Position numbers and translations under genes: made by a program | The notes under the pieces: generated by a model | Databases searched by the model: none | What the model was told of the DNA's origin: nothing | Seen by the model: the letters and a program-made list of their open reading frames with translations, nothing else | Part shown: positions 23,052 through 34,310 of the stretch, in pieces | Layout of the letters: each line of letters starts with the position of its first letter | How positions within the stretch are numbered: position 1 is the stretch's first letter | DNA from: Cnuella takakiae | GTDB taxonomy: Bacteria; Bacteroidota; Bacteroidia; Chitinophagales; Chitinophagaceae | Reading direction: 5' to 3' | DNA length: 46,023 nucleotides | Assembly: GCF_001953305.1 (NCBI RefSeq) | Contig: NZ_MTFE01000010.1 | Location: 724,359 to 770,381 of the forward strand

Positions 23052-23504
23052 TCACTGGAAAACTGTAAAGATCAAGGCGCCAAAAACAAAAGACAGGGCA
23101 TAAAAGCCCAGCAACACCATGGTAAGTACGCCCACGAATTTAAACAGGGACTTCAGGTTGGCAAAAGCCTGCGTCAGGGTTTCCTGGTCGTTAACCACCA
23201 GCGCGGTTTTGGTTTTATTGGCGAAACGGTAGAGGTTGCGACAGGGAAAGAAGTACAAAGCAGCCAGTAGGGCGTACACCATAGGAAACACCACCGGCAA
23301 TATTGACCCTGTAAACGTTGCATTGGTAAAAGGTGCAAGTTGAGTGGCCATCACCAACCCAATGATGATGGCGGCCAGCACGCCCAGTCCAAGCATTACA
23401 AAACCAACAATGGCCAGGAACCTGCCCCAGCGGGCTGTTTCGAGGAGATAACTACGGCTTTCATCGTTGAGGTAAATCGGCTGCTGCGGTTTAAGGGGTT
23501 CCAT
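23052..23504 (-). CDS. Small integral membrane protein, DUF5362-like
   Basis: The 150-residue protein has a short cytoplasmic N-terminus (LNDESRSYLLETARWGRFLA) and three hydrophobic segments: ~30-52 (IVGFVMLGLGVLAAIIIGLV), ~68-88 (ILPVVFPMVYALLAALYFF) and ~122-148. The LETARWGRFLAIVGF start resembles the DUF5362 family of Bacteroidota, whose function is unknown. ATG 23504 is preferred; a promoter box TATATTTG (23524-23531) lies 19 bases upstream, inside the longer reading frame that would start at 23558. It is divergent from the GH97 gene. Confidence 0.75.
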   Translation of the reverse strand: MEPLKPQQPIYLNDESRSYLLETARWGRFLAIVGFVMLGLGVLAAIIIGLVMATQLAPFTNATFTGSILPVVFPMVYALLAALYFFPCRNLYRFANKTKTALVVNDQETLTQAFANLKSLFKFVGVLTMVLLGFYALSFVFGALIFTVFQ

Positions 23505-23652
23505 GTTGTTTTGGTTTGTTGACCAAATATATTGGAAATGAGGCTGTAATCGGGGCACAAACCATTGGGCAAAAGCCTGGGTAACCTTCCTGGTATATTT
23601 GTTCGGCGGCTTTCCTAGTAGCCAAAATCATCAGGCTTTATTGGCGGTTTAA

Positions 23653-25866
<2,214 letters not shown>

Positions 25867-25870
25867 ACTC

Positions 25871-25927
25871 CTTTGTGTCTTAGCGCCTTTGCGAGCAATT
25901 TTCACGCAAAGGCGCAGCGGCGCAAAG
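25871..25927. repeat. Dispersed CACAAAG/CGCAAAGGCGC-type inverted repeat
   Basis: CTTTGTGTCTTAGCGCCTTT faces CGCAAAGGCGCAGCGGCGCA. It lies between the GH97 stop and the GH13 start and is related to the CCACAAAGACACAAAGG family. Confidence 0.65.
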
Positions 25928-25962
25928 CTTAACCTGGATAAACACCTCATAAAACCTTTATC

Positions 25963-27318
25963 GTGAATAAGAAGATTGCCCTTGCCTTCATTGCTTTCTC
26001 CGCCTTTGCGGGCTGCTCCAAAAAAAGCAGCACCGGCGGCGGAACACCCGAACCTGTTACCCCGCCTCCTGCCATTGAAGCAGCGGTGCCTGACCCCGCG
26101 GTGATGTTCCAGCCTTTTTACTGGGATGTGCCTGCGGGCGGTACCTGGTGGGACCACCTCAACGGCAAACTGGATTCCTGGAAGACTGCAGGCTTTACTG
26201 CACTTTGGATTCCGCCTATTTCAAAGGGGCAGAGTGGCCAGTACTCGATGGGCTATGATCCTTATGATTATTTCGATTTTGGCAAATACAACCAAATGGG
26301 CTCTGTTGAAACCCGCTTTGGGTCGGATGCTGAATTGCGCAGCCTTTTGAGCAATGCCAAAGCCAAGGGTTTCAAGTTGATTGCCGACATTGTGCTCAAC
26401 CACAACTCGGGTGGCGAGTCGGAATTCAACCCAATTGCCAACAGTAATAACTGGACGAAGTTCAGGCCGTTGTCGGGTAAGTTCAACCGCAGTTACGAGC
26501 ATTTCCACCCTAATGCCATTCATGCAAACGACGAGGATAAATTTGGCGGTTTTCCCGATCTCTGTCACCACTCCGACTATGTGAAAAACTGGTTCTGGGG
26601 CAGCCCCGAAAGTGTGGGCCGCTACTACCGGGACAGCCTGGGCTTTGACGGCTGGCGTTTTGATTTTGTAAAAGGCTTCAGCCCCGATGTGGTGAAGCAG
26701 TGGAATTCGGCCCTAGGCGGTTTCTCCATAGCTGAATACTGGGACGGCAACCTAGATTTGGTAAAAGCCTATGTGAATGCATCGGGCAGCGGCGCCTTCG
26801 ATTTTCCGCTGATGTATGCCTTACGGGATGCCCTCAACGGCAGTGATCTTACTAAACTCGACGGCGCAGGGCTGATTGGTGTTAATCCCAGTAAGGCTTA
26901 TACCTTCCTGGCCAACCACGATGTGGACGAGATCTTCCCGCAAAACAAGCTGAAAGCTTACGCCTTTATCCTGACCGCTGAGGGTACGCCTTTCGTGTTT
27001 TACAAAGACTTTGAAACTGTTGTGGACCAGTCTAAGTTGAACGAGTTGATCCAGATCCGTAAAAAGTTTGCTGCAGGCACCACCACCAAGCTGTACAGCA
27101 GTCGCACCGAGTTCATCTTCCGTAGAAACGGTACCCCCGGCCTGGTTACCTATATCAACAACGATGTGGTAGACGTGCAGCGCAAGGTGCAAACCACCTG
27201 GGCCAGCAAGGTGCTGAAAGATTATACCGGTGCCAACCCCGACATAACCACCGATGCCAGCGGTTTTGTAACGGTTGCCTGCAAGGCCAATAGCTATGCG
27301 GTATATGCGCCGAAATAG
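25963..27318 (+). CDS. GH13 alpha-amylase lipoprotein
   Basis: The 451-residue lipoprotein should cut internal alpha-1,4 links of starch at the cell surface or in the periplasm. The start is GTG at 25963, giving a lipobox (FSAFAGCSKK, Cys18) and a Gly/Pro spacer. The barrel shows GH13 regions: IVLNHN (region I), GWRFDFVKGF with nucleophile Asp234, SIAEYWDG with acid/base Glu258 and FLANHDVDE with Asp320. The region after the last Asp reads VDE, less usual than the common NHDT. The C-terminal ~80 residues form a small beta domain. It lies 96 bp after the GH97 gene on the same strand and is likely cotranscribed with it; a dispersed repeat occupies the gap. Confidence 0.93.
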   Translation: MNKKIALAFIAFSAFAGCSKKSSTGGGTPEPVTPPPAIEAAVPDPAVMFQPFYWDVPAGGTWWDHLNGKLDSWKTAGFTALWIPPISKGQSGQYSMGYDPYDYFDFGKYNQMGSVETRFGSDAELRSLLSNAKAKGFKLIADIVLNHNSGGESEFNPIANSNNWTKFRPLSGKFNRSYEHFHPNAIHANDEDKFGGFPDLCHHSDYVKNWFWGSPESVGRYYRDSLGFDGWRFDFVKGFSPDVVKQWNSALGGFSIAEYWDGNLDLVKAYVNASGSGAFDFPLMYALRDALNGSDLTKLDGAGLIGVNPSKAYTFLANHDVDEIFPQNKLKAYAFILTAEGTPFVFYKDFETVVDQSKLNELIQIRKKFAAGTTTKLYSSRTEFIFRRNGTPGLVTYINNDVVDVQRKVQTTWASKVLKDYTGANPDITTDASGFVTVACKANSYAVYAPK

Positions 27319-27389
27319 GTTTTTGGTTTCTTGTTTGGGGTTTGGGGTAAACTTTATAAAGTAAGAAGGAAAGACGAAACCTATTTTGA

Positions 27390-27418
27390 TGTCATGTTTA
27401 AACAAGTTCGGCATGACA
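27390..27418. repeat. TGTCATG...CATGACA inverted repeat
   Basis: TGTCATG (27390-27396) and CATGACA (27412-27418) frame TTTAAACAAGTTCGG. It sits in the gap between the GH13 gene and the Nudix-like regulator. The rest of the 244-bp gap has no gene. Confidence 0.6.
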
Positions 27419-27562
27419 TAGCCCCAACCCCCTTTCCTAAACACCAGCAGTTTTCTTAGCCGGCAACCCACATCCCCATAACAGCCCGGTTGGCAAAATG
27501 TGCTATCTTAAGCGCGGATTCATAAATAGAACCAAAACAGGAACGTTTTTTACGCAACTTCT

Positions 27563-28297
27563 ATGCATCATAAGCTTGCTCAAATGAAAAATGCGGCGCT
27601 CGAAAAAAGCAGCCACCTTGAATATTTCAATATAGCCATCTCGGTAGACTGTGTGATTTTTGGTTACGAGGACAAACAGTTGAAGGTGCTGCTCATCAAG
27701 TCGGACCTGGAGGAGTTTGAAGGCATGTGGTCCCTGCTGGGCGACCTGGTGCGCCCCGACGAAGACCTGGAGGCGGCCTCCTACCGTGTGCTGCAGGAAC
27801 GCACCGGCCTCGACGACGTGTACCTGGAACAGGTATACACTTTTGGCGCCACCGGCCGGCACCCTTCGGGCCGTGTAATTACCACGGCTTACTATGCACT
27901 GGTCAATATTCACACCTATAAACTGGCCAATACCGACAACGAACTGCACTGGCACCCGGTAAGTGAACTTGGCACCATGGCCTTCGATCATAAAAATATT
28001 GTCGACACCTGCCTCAAGCGCCTGCAGGAAGCGGTGTTGGAGCATCCCATTGTATTCAACCTGCTGCCCAAAAAGTTTTCGCTGCGCGAGCTACAGGATG
28101 TGTACGAAGCCATCCTGGGCGTTGAGCTCGACCGGCGTAATTTCCGCAAACGCATCACGCTTAAAGGCTGGCTCGACGACCTCAACGAAATGGAGGAAGA
28201 TGTGCCCCACCGCCCGGGTAAGGTTTATTGCTTAAAGGAAGTTTTTGGGCGTCATGGTAAAAAAGCCCTCAAACCCGCACCAGTACTGCATTCCTGA
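27563..28297 (+). CDS. Nudix-like transcriptional regulator (NrtR/AraR family)
   Basis: The 244-residue protein has an N-terminal Nudix fold (~25-150, SVDCVIFGYEDKQLKVLLIK, MWSLLGDLVRPDEDLEAA) and a C-terminal winged helix (~165-235, FSLRELQDVYEAILG, DRRNFRKRITLKGWL). The Nudix box is degenerate (YRVLQERTG where REUxEExG is expected), so it should sense a ligand rather than hydrolyse one. Family members repress NAD or sugar genes; in Bacteroides, relatives sense arabinose. Its position between the starch enzymes and susC makes it the best candidate to bind the twin GTGT-N7-ACAC sites, but that is inference. The start may instead be Met at 27584. A terminator follows. Confidence 0.88.
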   Translation: MHHKLAQMKNAALEKSSHLEYFNIAISVDCVIFGYEDKQLKVLLIKSDLEEFEGMWSLLGDLVRPDEDLEAASYRVLQERTGLDDVYLEQVYTFGATGRHPSGRVITTAYYALVNIHTYKLANTDNELHWHPVSELGTMAFDHKNIVDTCLKRLQEAVLEHPIVFNLLPKKFSLRELQDVYEAILGVELDRRNFRKRITLKGWLDDLNEMEEDVPHRPGKVYCLKEVFGRHGKKALKPAPVLHS

Positions 28298-28321
28298 TAC
28301 TTTAATATAGTTTGGATAAAA

Positions 28322-28351
28322 AAAATAGGCCGGATTTGTTCGGCCTATTTT
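28322..28351 (+). terminator. Terminator between the regulator and susC
   Basis: AAAATAGGCCG (28322-28332) pairs with CGGCCTATTTT (28341-28351), followed by GTTTTC. It separates the regulator transcript from the susCDE promoter. Confidence 0.85.
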
Positions 28352-28361
28352 GTTTTCACCT

Positions 28362-28406
28362 TAAATTGTGTCCTTAATACACAAAAATAACGTGTTTTAA
28401 AGACAC
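28362..28406 (+). promoter_or_regulatory. Promoter region with twin GTGT-N7-ACAC operators before susC
   Basis: Sites at 28368-28382 (GTGTCCTTAATACAC, identical to the first site before the GH97 gene) and 28392-28406 (GTGTTTTAAAGACAC) are 24 bp apart centre to centre. A TAAATTGT box (28362-28369) overlaps the first. Confidence 0.7.
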
Positions 28407-28450
28407 ATTATTGATTGTTTTTCAAGCATTTAAACAACAAAGCTTGCTTT

Positions 28451-31414
28451 ATGGACGAGAGAAGATTGTTCCGAGCACTTGTTCTGCCTGCAATTGGATT
28501 GCTGCTTTCCTTACAAGTTTTCGCCCAAACCCGTACCATCACGGGTCGTGTAACCGACGCCACCGGTAAAGGTGTTGCCGGTGTTACTGTTTCGGTAAAC
28601 GGCACTTCGGCTGCCACCACCGACGAGAATGGCGCCTATACCATATCGGCCGCCAATGGTGCCTCCCTGGTATTTTCATCTGTAGGTTTTGAGCGCCGTG
28701 AACTCACGGTTGGCGAACAAACCAATGTTTCTGTTACCCTCCAGACCGCAACTGCCAACCTCGGCGAGGTGGTAGTGGTGGGTTATGGTACCCAGCGCCG
28801 CCGTGACCTGACGGGTTCCATCACCACGGTTACTTCCAAAGATTTCCAGAAAGGCGTGATTCCCACTCCCGAGCAACTGATTGCCGGTAAGGTGGCCGGT
28901 GTGCAAATCACCAGCAATGGGGGTGCTCCCGGTGCAGGTTCTACCATCCGCATCCGCGGCGGTGCTTCCCTGAACGCCTCCAACGATCCGCTGATCGTGG
29001 TAGACGGTGTGCCCCTCACCGCAGGTGGCATCAACGGCGCTGCCAACCCACTGGCGCTGATCAACCCCAACGACATTGAAAGCATGAACGTACTGAAGGA
29101 CGCTTCGGCCACTGCCATTTATGGTAGCCGCGCTTCCAACGGTGTGATCATCATTACTACTAAAAAAGGTACTTCGGGTAAGCCCCAGGTATCGTTCAAC
29201 ACCCAGCTGTCGGCTTCCGAAAACACCCGCCGTGTGGAAGTGCTGAACGCCGACCAGTTTCGTGAACTGGTAAATGCCCGTGGCAATGCCGACCAGAAGG
29301 CCCTGCTGGGTACCGCCAACACCAACTGGCAGGACCAGATTTACCGCACCGCATTCTCACAGGACAATAACCTGAGCGTTCGTGGTTCGCTGGGCCGTAT
29401 GCCTTACCGTGCTTCGGTAGGCTTTCTCAACCAGGACGGTGTGCTGAAAACCGGCAACATGAAGCGTACCTCCGGTTCGCTGAGCCTGAGCCCCAGGTTT
29501 TTTGACGAACACCTGCGTGTGGACATCAACCTGAAGGGTGCTGTTACCAACAACCAGTTTGCCGACCAGGCTGCCATTGGCAACGCCGTGACCTTTGACC
29601 CTACCCAGCCTGTTACCAATGGTGGCAAGCGTTATGGTGGTTACTTTGAGTGGCTGCTGCCCGGAAGCGGTTTGCCCAACCTCAATGCACCCCGCAACCC
29701 CGTGGGCCTGCTGAACCAGCGCGATGATAAGAGCACGGTACAGCGTAGCATCGGTAATGCCCAGTTCGACTATAAGTTTCACTTCCTGCCCGAGCTGCGT
29801 GCCAACGTAAACCTGGGTTATGATATTTCGGAAGGCCGCGGTACCGTATTCGTACCCGACAGCGCTGCTGCGCAGTACAACCGCAAGGGTCAGAATACCG
29901 AGTACAAGCGTGGTTATGTAAATACCCTGTTTGAAGCCTACCTGAACTATGTAAAGGACCTGAAGAACATCGATAGCCGAATTGATGTAATGGCGGGTTA
30001 TTCTTACCAGGACTTCCTGACCAAGTATTACAACTACGCCGACTTCAATGCCCGTGGTGAAAAAATCCCCGGCTCGGATCCCATCTTTGCTACCGACGAG
30101 CCCCGCTACACCCTGCTGTCTTACTATGGTCGTTTGAACTATGGTTATAAAGGCCGCTACCTGTTGACTGCAACCGTTCGCCGTGATGGGTCTTCCCGTT
30201 TTGCCGAAGCCAACCGCTGGGGTGTGTTCCCTTCGCTGGCCCTGGCCTGGAACGTAAAGGATGAAGCTTTCCTCCGTAATGTAGCTGCCCTGAGCAACCT
30301 GAAATTCCGGGTGTCTTATGGTGTTACCGGCCAGCAGGAAGGCATCAACTACTACGATTACATTTCATATTACAACCTGAGCGGCAACACTGCCCGTTAC
30401 CAGCTGGGTAATACCTTTTATAATATGTACCGCCCCGGTGGCTACTATGCTAACCGCAAGTGGGAAGAAACCACTACCTGGAACGCCGGACTGGATTACG
30501 GCTTCCTGGGCAATCGCATCAGCGGTACCCTGGATGTGTACTACCGCGAAACCAACGACCTGTTGAACGAGATCAGCCAGTCGGCCGGTACCAACTTCTC
30601 CAACCGCATTGTTGCCAACGTGGGCAGCATGATCAACAAGGGTATTGAGTTTACCCTGAATACCACCCCCGTACGCACCAAGGAGTGGAGCTGGGACCTG
30701 AACTACAACATCACGCTCAACAAAAACGAGATCTCGCAGCTGACCATGGCGCCCAGCCCCAGCTATGTAGGTAACGAGTATGGCGGTGTGGCCGGTGGTA
30801 CCGGTAATACCATCCAGATCAACTCGGTGAACTATCCCCGTGGTGCGTTTTACACCTACCAGCAGGTATACAACGAAGCCGGCAAGCCCATCGAGAATCT
30901 CTTTGTTGACCGCAACAAAGACGGTGTGATCAACAACAGCGACCGCTACCAGTACAAGCAGGCCGATCCCCAGGTGTTTATGGGCTTGAGCTCCAATGTG
31001 GGCTACCGCAAGTGGAACGCAGGCTTTATTGCCCGCGCCAACTTTGGCAACTATGTATATAATAATTTATACAGCAACCTGGGCCGGTTCAGCACCGTGG
31101 GTGGACTGCCCAATATCCTGAACAACGCTTCGGTGAATATTCTGGAATCTGGTTTTACCGGCGGCAATGTAAACCAGCTGCTGAGCGACTATTATATCCA
31201 GAACGCTTCCTTCCTGCGGATGGACAATATCAACCTGGGTTACAATGTGGGTAAGGTGCTGCGTACCGCCAACCTGCGCCTGAGCGCTACGGTGATGAAC
31301 GCATTTGTGATCACCAAGTACAAAGGGCTGGATCCTGAGATCAGCGGTGGTATCGACAACAATTTCTACCCCCGTCCCCGCACTTATGTACTGGGTGTAA
31401 ACCTCGACTTCTAA
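28451..31414 (+). CDS. SusC-like TonB-dependent outer-membrane transporter
   Basis: SusC with its SusD lid takes up oligosaccharides, here probably starch products, across the outer membrane. The 987-residue protein has a signal peptide (ends SLQVFAQ, residue ~25), a CarboxypepD_reg-like domain (~26-103), the linker GEVVVVGYGTQRRRDLTG, a plug (~115-230, IRIRGGASLNASNDPLIVVDG, NVLKDASATAIYGSRASNGV) and a 22-strand barrel ending VLGVNLDF. ATG 28451 is chosen for the signal peptide; a TTG at 28415 is less likely. susD starts 21 bp after its stop, so susC, susD and susE form an operon, preceded by the twin operator sites. Confidence 0.96.
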   Translation: MDERRLFRALVLPAIGLLLSLQVFAQTRTITGRVTDATGKGVAGVTVSVNGTSAATTDENGAYTISAANGASLVFSSVGFERRELTVGEQTNVSVTLQTATANLGEVVVVGYGTQRRRDLTGSITTVTSKDFQKGVIPTPEQLIAGKVAGVQITSNGGAPGAGSTIRIRGGASLNASNDPLIVVDGVPLTAGGINGAANPLALINPNDIESMNVLKDASATAIYGSRASNGVIIITTKKGTSGKPQVSFNTQLSASENTRRVEVLNADQFRELVNARGNADQKALLGTANTNWQDQIYRTAFSQDNNLSVRGSLGRMPYRASVGFLNQDGVLKTGNMKRTSGSLSLSPRFFDEHLRVDINLKGAVTNNQFADQAAIGNAVTFDPTQPVTNGGKRYGGYFEWLLPGSGLPNLNAPRNPVGLLNQRDDKSTVQRSIGNAQFDYKFHFLPELRANVNLGYDISEGRGTVFVPDSAAAQYNRKGQNTEYKRGYVNTLFEAYLNYVKDLKNIDSRIDVMAGYSYQDFLTKYYNYADFNARGEKIPGSDPIFATDEPRYTLLSYYGRLNYGYKGRYLLTATVRRDGSSRFAEANRWGVFPSLALAWNVKDEAFLRNVAALSNLKFRVSYGVTGQQEGINYYDYISYYNLSGNTARYQLGNTFYNMYRPGGYYANRKWEETTTWNAGLDYGFLGNRISGTLDVYYRETNDLLNEISQSAGTNFSNRIVANVGSMINKGIEFTLNTTPVRTKEWSWDLNYNITLNKNEISQLTMAPSPSYVGNEYGGVAGGTGNTIQINSVNYPRGAFYTYQQVYNEAGKPIENLFVDRNKDGVINNSDRYQYKQADPQVFMGLSSNVGYRKWNAGFIARANFGNYVYNNLYSNLGRFSTVGGLPNILNNASVNILESGFTGGNVNQLLSDYYIQNASFLRMDNINLGYNVGKVLRTANLRLSATVMNAFVITKYKGLDPEISGGIDNNFYPRPRTYVLGVNLDF

Positions 31415-31435
31415 CTATTAACTGATTGTGATTAT

Positions 31436-33022
31436 ATGAAACATACGTTTTTCAAAATAGCTATGGTGAGTGCGGTGTTGGCTTCGGCCTTCACCTCCTG
31501 CACCAAGGATCTGGACCGCCTGCCCAAAAACGAGATCACTTCGGAGCAGGTTTATGCCAACACCGCCGGATACAAGCAGGCTTTTGCCAAAGTATATGGC
31601 GCTTTTGCCCTCACCGGCAACCAGGGGCCTGCCGGCAACGGTGATATCCAGGGTATCGATGAAGGTTTCTCCGACTTCCTGCGCCTGTACTGGAAAGCGC
31701 AGGAGCTGCCTACCGAAGAAGCTGTAATTGGCTGGGGTGATGCAGGCCTGCCCGATTTTCACAACATGAACTGGGGTGCCAACAACCCCTTCCTGCAGGG
31801 CTTGTACTACCGTTGTTTTTACCAGATCACGCTGGCAAATGATTTCATCCGCCAGTCGTCGGATGCCAACCTGAGCAGCCGTGGCATTTCGGGTGCCGAT
31901 GCCGACGAGATCCGCAGGTATCGCAACGAAGCCCGCTTCCTGCGTGCCTACCAGTACTCGGTGCTGATGGACCTGTTTGGCAATGTGCCTTTTGTTACCG
32001 AGGCTGACGCCTTGGGTAGCGTACTGCCTAAGCAGGCAACCCGTGCCGAGCTGTTTACCTACGTGGAAACAGAACTGAAAGAGCTGGAAACCCTGCTGGC
32101 GGATCCTAAAACAAACGAATACGGCCGTGCCGATAAGGCTGCCGCATGGGCACTGCTGGCTCGCAACTACCTCAACGCCGAGGTGTTTACCGGTACCCAG
32201 CGCAATACCGACGCCGTTACCTATTCCAAAAAGGTGATTGATGCCGGTTTTACACTGGAGCCCAACTACCGCAACCTTATGCTGGCTGATAACCAGTTGA
32301 ACCGCAATGAGTTTATCCTCACCATCAACTACGATGGCCTGAGCACCCAAAGCTATGGTGGTACCACCTTCCTGGTGCATGCTGCCGTGGTGGATAATAT
32401 GGATGCCAAGAACGATTTCGGTATTCCCAGTGGTGGCTGGTTTGGCCTGCGCACCACCAAGAGCCTGGTGAACCTCTTTCCTGATGCCGATGGCAATGCC
32501 GACAAACGTGCCCAGTTCCAGAAGAACACTTTGGAAATCAATGATATCAGCAAATCATCGGAAGGTTATGGCGTGCGTAAGTTCCGCAACGTTACCCGCA
32601 CCGGCGCCATTGCACCCAGCATCGATGCAGGCGGCACTTTTGTAAGCGTGGATTTCCCCATCTTCCGTTTGGCCGAGCAGCACCTGATTTATGCCGAAGC
32701 TACCCTGCGTGGCGGCACCGGCGGCAACCAGGCCACTGCCCTTCAGTACATCAATGCCCTGCGCACCCGTGCAGGCGCTCCAACCGTAAGCACCATCAAC
32801 ACGGACTTTATTCTGGATGAGCGTGCCCGCGAACTGTACTGGGAAGGCTTCCGCCGTACCGACCTGATCCGTTACAACCGCTTCACCGAAGGTAGCTACC
32901 TATGGCCCTTTAAAGGGGGCGTAAAAGAAGGCCGTGGCGTGGAAAGCTTCCGCAAGCTCTATCCCATTCCCACATCCGATCTTACAGCCAACCCCAACCT
33001 GAAGCAGAACACCGGTTATTAA
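31436..33022 (+). CDS. SusD-like glycan-binding lipoprotein
   Basis: This surface lipoprotein of 528 residues forms the lid on SusC. The lipobox SAFTSCTK places the lipidated Cys at 22. The N-terminal TPR-like helices carry RNEARFLRAYQYSVLMDLFG and PFVTEADALG; the SusD C-terminal region includes YAEATLRGG, INALRTRAGAP, FILDERARELYWEGFRRTDL and the typical end YPIPTSDLTANPNLKQNTGY. The pairing with the upstream SusC (21-bp gap) and downstream SusE (18-bp gap) fixes its role. Substrate specificity (starch) is inferred from the GH97 and GH13 neighbours. Confidence 0.95.
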   Translation: MKHTFFKIAMVSAVLASAFTSCTKDLDRLPKNEITSEQVYANTAGYKQAFAKVYGAFALTGNQGPAGNGDIQGIDEGFSDFLRLYWKAQELPTEEAVIGWGDAGLPDFHNMNWGANNPFLQGLYYRCFYQITLANDFIRQSSDANLSSRGISGADADEIRRYRNEARFLRAYQYSVLMDLFGNVPFVTEADALGSVLPKQATRAELFTYVETELKELETLLADPKTNEYGRADKAAAWALLARNYLNAEVFTGTQRNTDAVTYSKKVIDAGFTLEPNYRNLMLADNQLNRNEFILTINYDGLSTQSYGGTTFLVHAAVVDNMDAKNDFGIPSGGWFGLRTTKSLVNLFPDADGNADKRAQFQKNTLEINDISKSSEGYGVRKFRNVTRTGAIAPSIDAGGTFVSVDFPIFRLAEQHLIYAEATLRGGTGGNQATALQYINALRTRAGAPTVSTINTDFILDERARELYWEGFRRTDLIRYNRFTEGSYLWPFKGGVKEGRGVESFRKLYPIPTSDLTANPNLKQNTGY

Positions 33023-33040
33023 TTCCTGATTGCTTAAAAA

Positions 33041-34108
33041 ATGCAGAACATGAAATCCTTATTTTCCAAAATACTGATCCTCGCCGCCGCCAGCGTGCTG
33101 CTGTGGTCGTGCGAGAAAGATGAAACAAGGGCAGTGCTGAAAAGCGGTGCGGCGCCCACGCTGGCTGCCAACCGCACTACACCACTGGTGCTGGCGCAGG
33201 CCAATGCCTCACAGCCTGCGCTGGAGTTTACCTGGGGTGCCGTTGACTATGGTTATAGCGACGCTATCCAGTACGTGCTCCAGATCGCCCGTTCCGGTAC
33301 CAATTTCGCAGGCGCTTCTACAACCGAAGTGGGTGTAACCAAAAGTGCCCTGAAAAAAGGCTTTACCGTAGCTGAGCTGAATGTCGAGCTGAACAAGATC
33401 GTGGCTTCCGGAGTAGCTTCCGATGTGGATGTGCGTTTGAAGGCCGATGCTTCCGGCATCGTGTCCAACACACTGAAGCTGAACATTACGCCTTACCGCG
33501 TACTGGTGCAGTATGGCTTTCCTGCTGCTATCAACCTGGCAGGTAATTTCCAGGGCTGGGCGCCTGCAACGGGTCCCCAGATTGTATCACTGGCCAACGA
33601 TGGCAACTACGCAGGTTTTGTTGACTTCAGCACCGGTACACCTGCCCCCGAATTCAAGTTTGTAAAGGGCAACGACTGGAGCGCTGGTGATTTTGGTAGT
33701 GCCGGTGCCGGCCTGCTCACCAATGGCGGCAACAACCTGCAGCTGCCTGCTCCTGGTATCTACCTGATCCGAGCCAACACCACGGCCCGCACCTGGACCA
33801 GCGACCGCATCAACGGTTGGGGGATCATCGGTTCGGCAACGGCTGGTGGCTGGAACTCGGACCAGGACCTGACCTGGAACGCAGCTTCCAAAACCTACAC
33901 CATCACCACCAACCTGAACGCCGGCGAACTGAAGTTTCGTGCCAACGACGATTGGGTAGTGAACCTGGGTGATAACAAAAACCCTGGCGTAGACGGCAAG
34001 CCCGAACTGGGTGGCGACAATATCGCCATTGCCGCTGCCGGCAACTATACCATCACCCTCGACATCATGATTGGTGGCAACTGGGTGTACGTAATTAAGA
34101 AGAACTAA
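33041..34108 (+). CDS. SusE/SusF-like starch-binding lipoprotein
   Basis: This 355-residue outer-membrane lipoprotein should hold starch near the SusCD transporter. The lipobox VLLWSCEKD follows a start at 33041 or, equally possible, Met at 33050. Residues ~30-150 form the SusE-type Ig domain (PLVLAQANASQPALEFTWG), and the rest comprises two SusF/SusE binding-type modules (INLAGNFQGW... FKFVKGNDWSAGDFG and IIGSATAGGWNSDQDLTWN... LKFRANDDWVVNLGD). The aromatic residues in these modules are the usual starch platform. It ends the susCDE operon; a terminator follows 26 bp later. Confidence 0.9.
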   Translation: MQNMKSLFSKILILAAASVLLWSCEKDETRAVLKSGAAPTLAANRTTPLVLAQANASQPALEFTWGAVDYGYSDAIQYVLQIARSGTNFAGASTTEVGVTKSALKKGFTVAELNVELNKIVASGVASDVDVRLKADASGIVSNTLKLNITPYRVLVQYGFPAAINLAGNFQGWAPATGPQIVSLANDGNYAGFVDFSTGTPAPEFKFVKGNDWSAGDFGSAGAGLLTNGGNNLQLPAPGIYLIRANTTARTWTSDRINGWGIIGSATAGGWNSDQDLTWNAASKTYTITTNLNAGELKFRANDDWVVNLGDNKNPGVDGKPELGGDNIAIAAAGNYTITLDIMIGGNWVYVIKKN

Positions 34109-34134
34109 TTTTCATTGGCAATCAATCGTAAGTC

Positions 34135-34160
34135 GCCGCCCCTTTTCAGGGGCGGCTTTC
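34135..34160 (+). terminator. Terminator of the susCDE operon
   Basis: GCCGCCCC (34135-34142) pairs with GGGGCGGC (34149-34156), followed by TTTCG. Confidence 0.82.
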
Positions 34161-34163
34161 GTT

Positions 34164-34284
34164 TGATGAGTGATGAGTGATGAATAATGAGTGGTACACA
34201 TGATAGTACTGAAATATTTTTAGGGTAATGAATTGGTGCTGTACCAGTTGGTACCTACTCATCACTCATCATTCATCACTCATT
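34164..34284. repeat. Facing TGATGAGTGATGA repeats before the GH5-like gene
   Basis: TGATGAGTGATGAGTGATGA (34164 on) with an AATAATGAGTG end faces its complement CTCATCACTCATCATTCATC (34258 on). The ~65-bp interior holds GTACCAGTTGGTAC. It fills the gap between susE and the GH5-like gene. Confidence 0.7.
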
Positions 34285-34310
34285 CCTTGCCTCACCTTTA
34301 TCTTGCACCC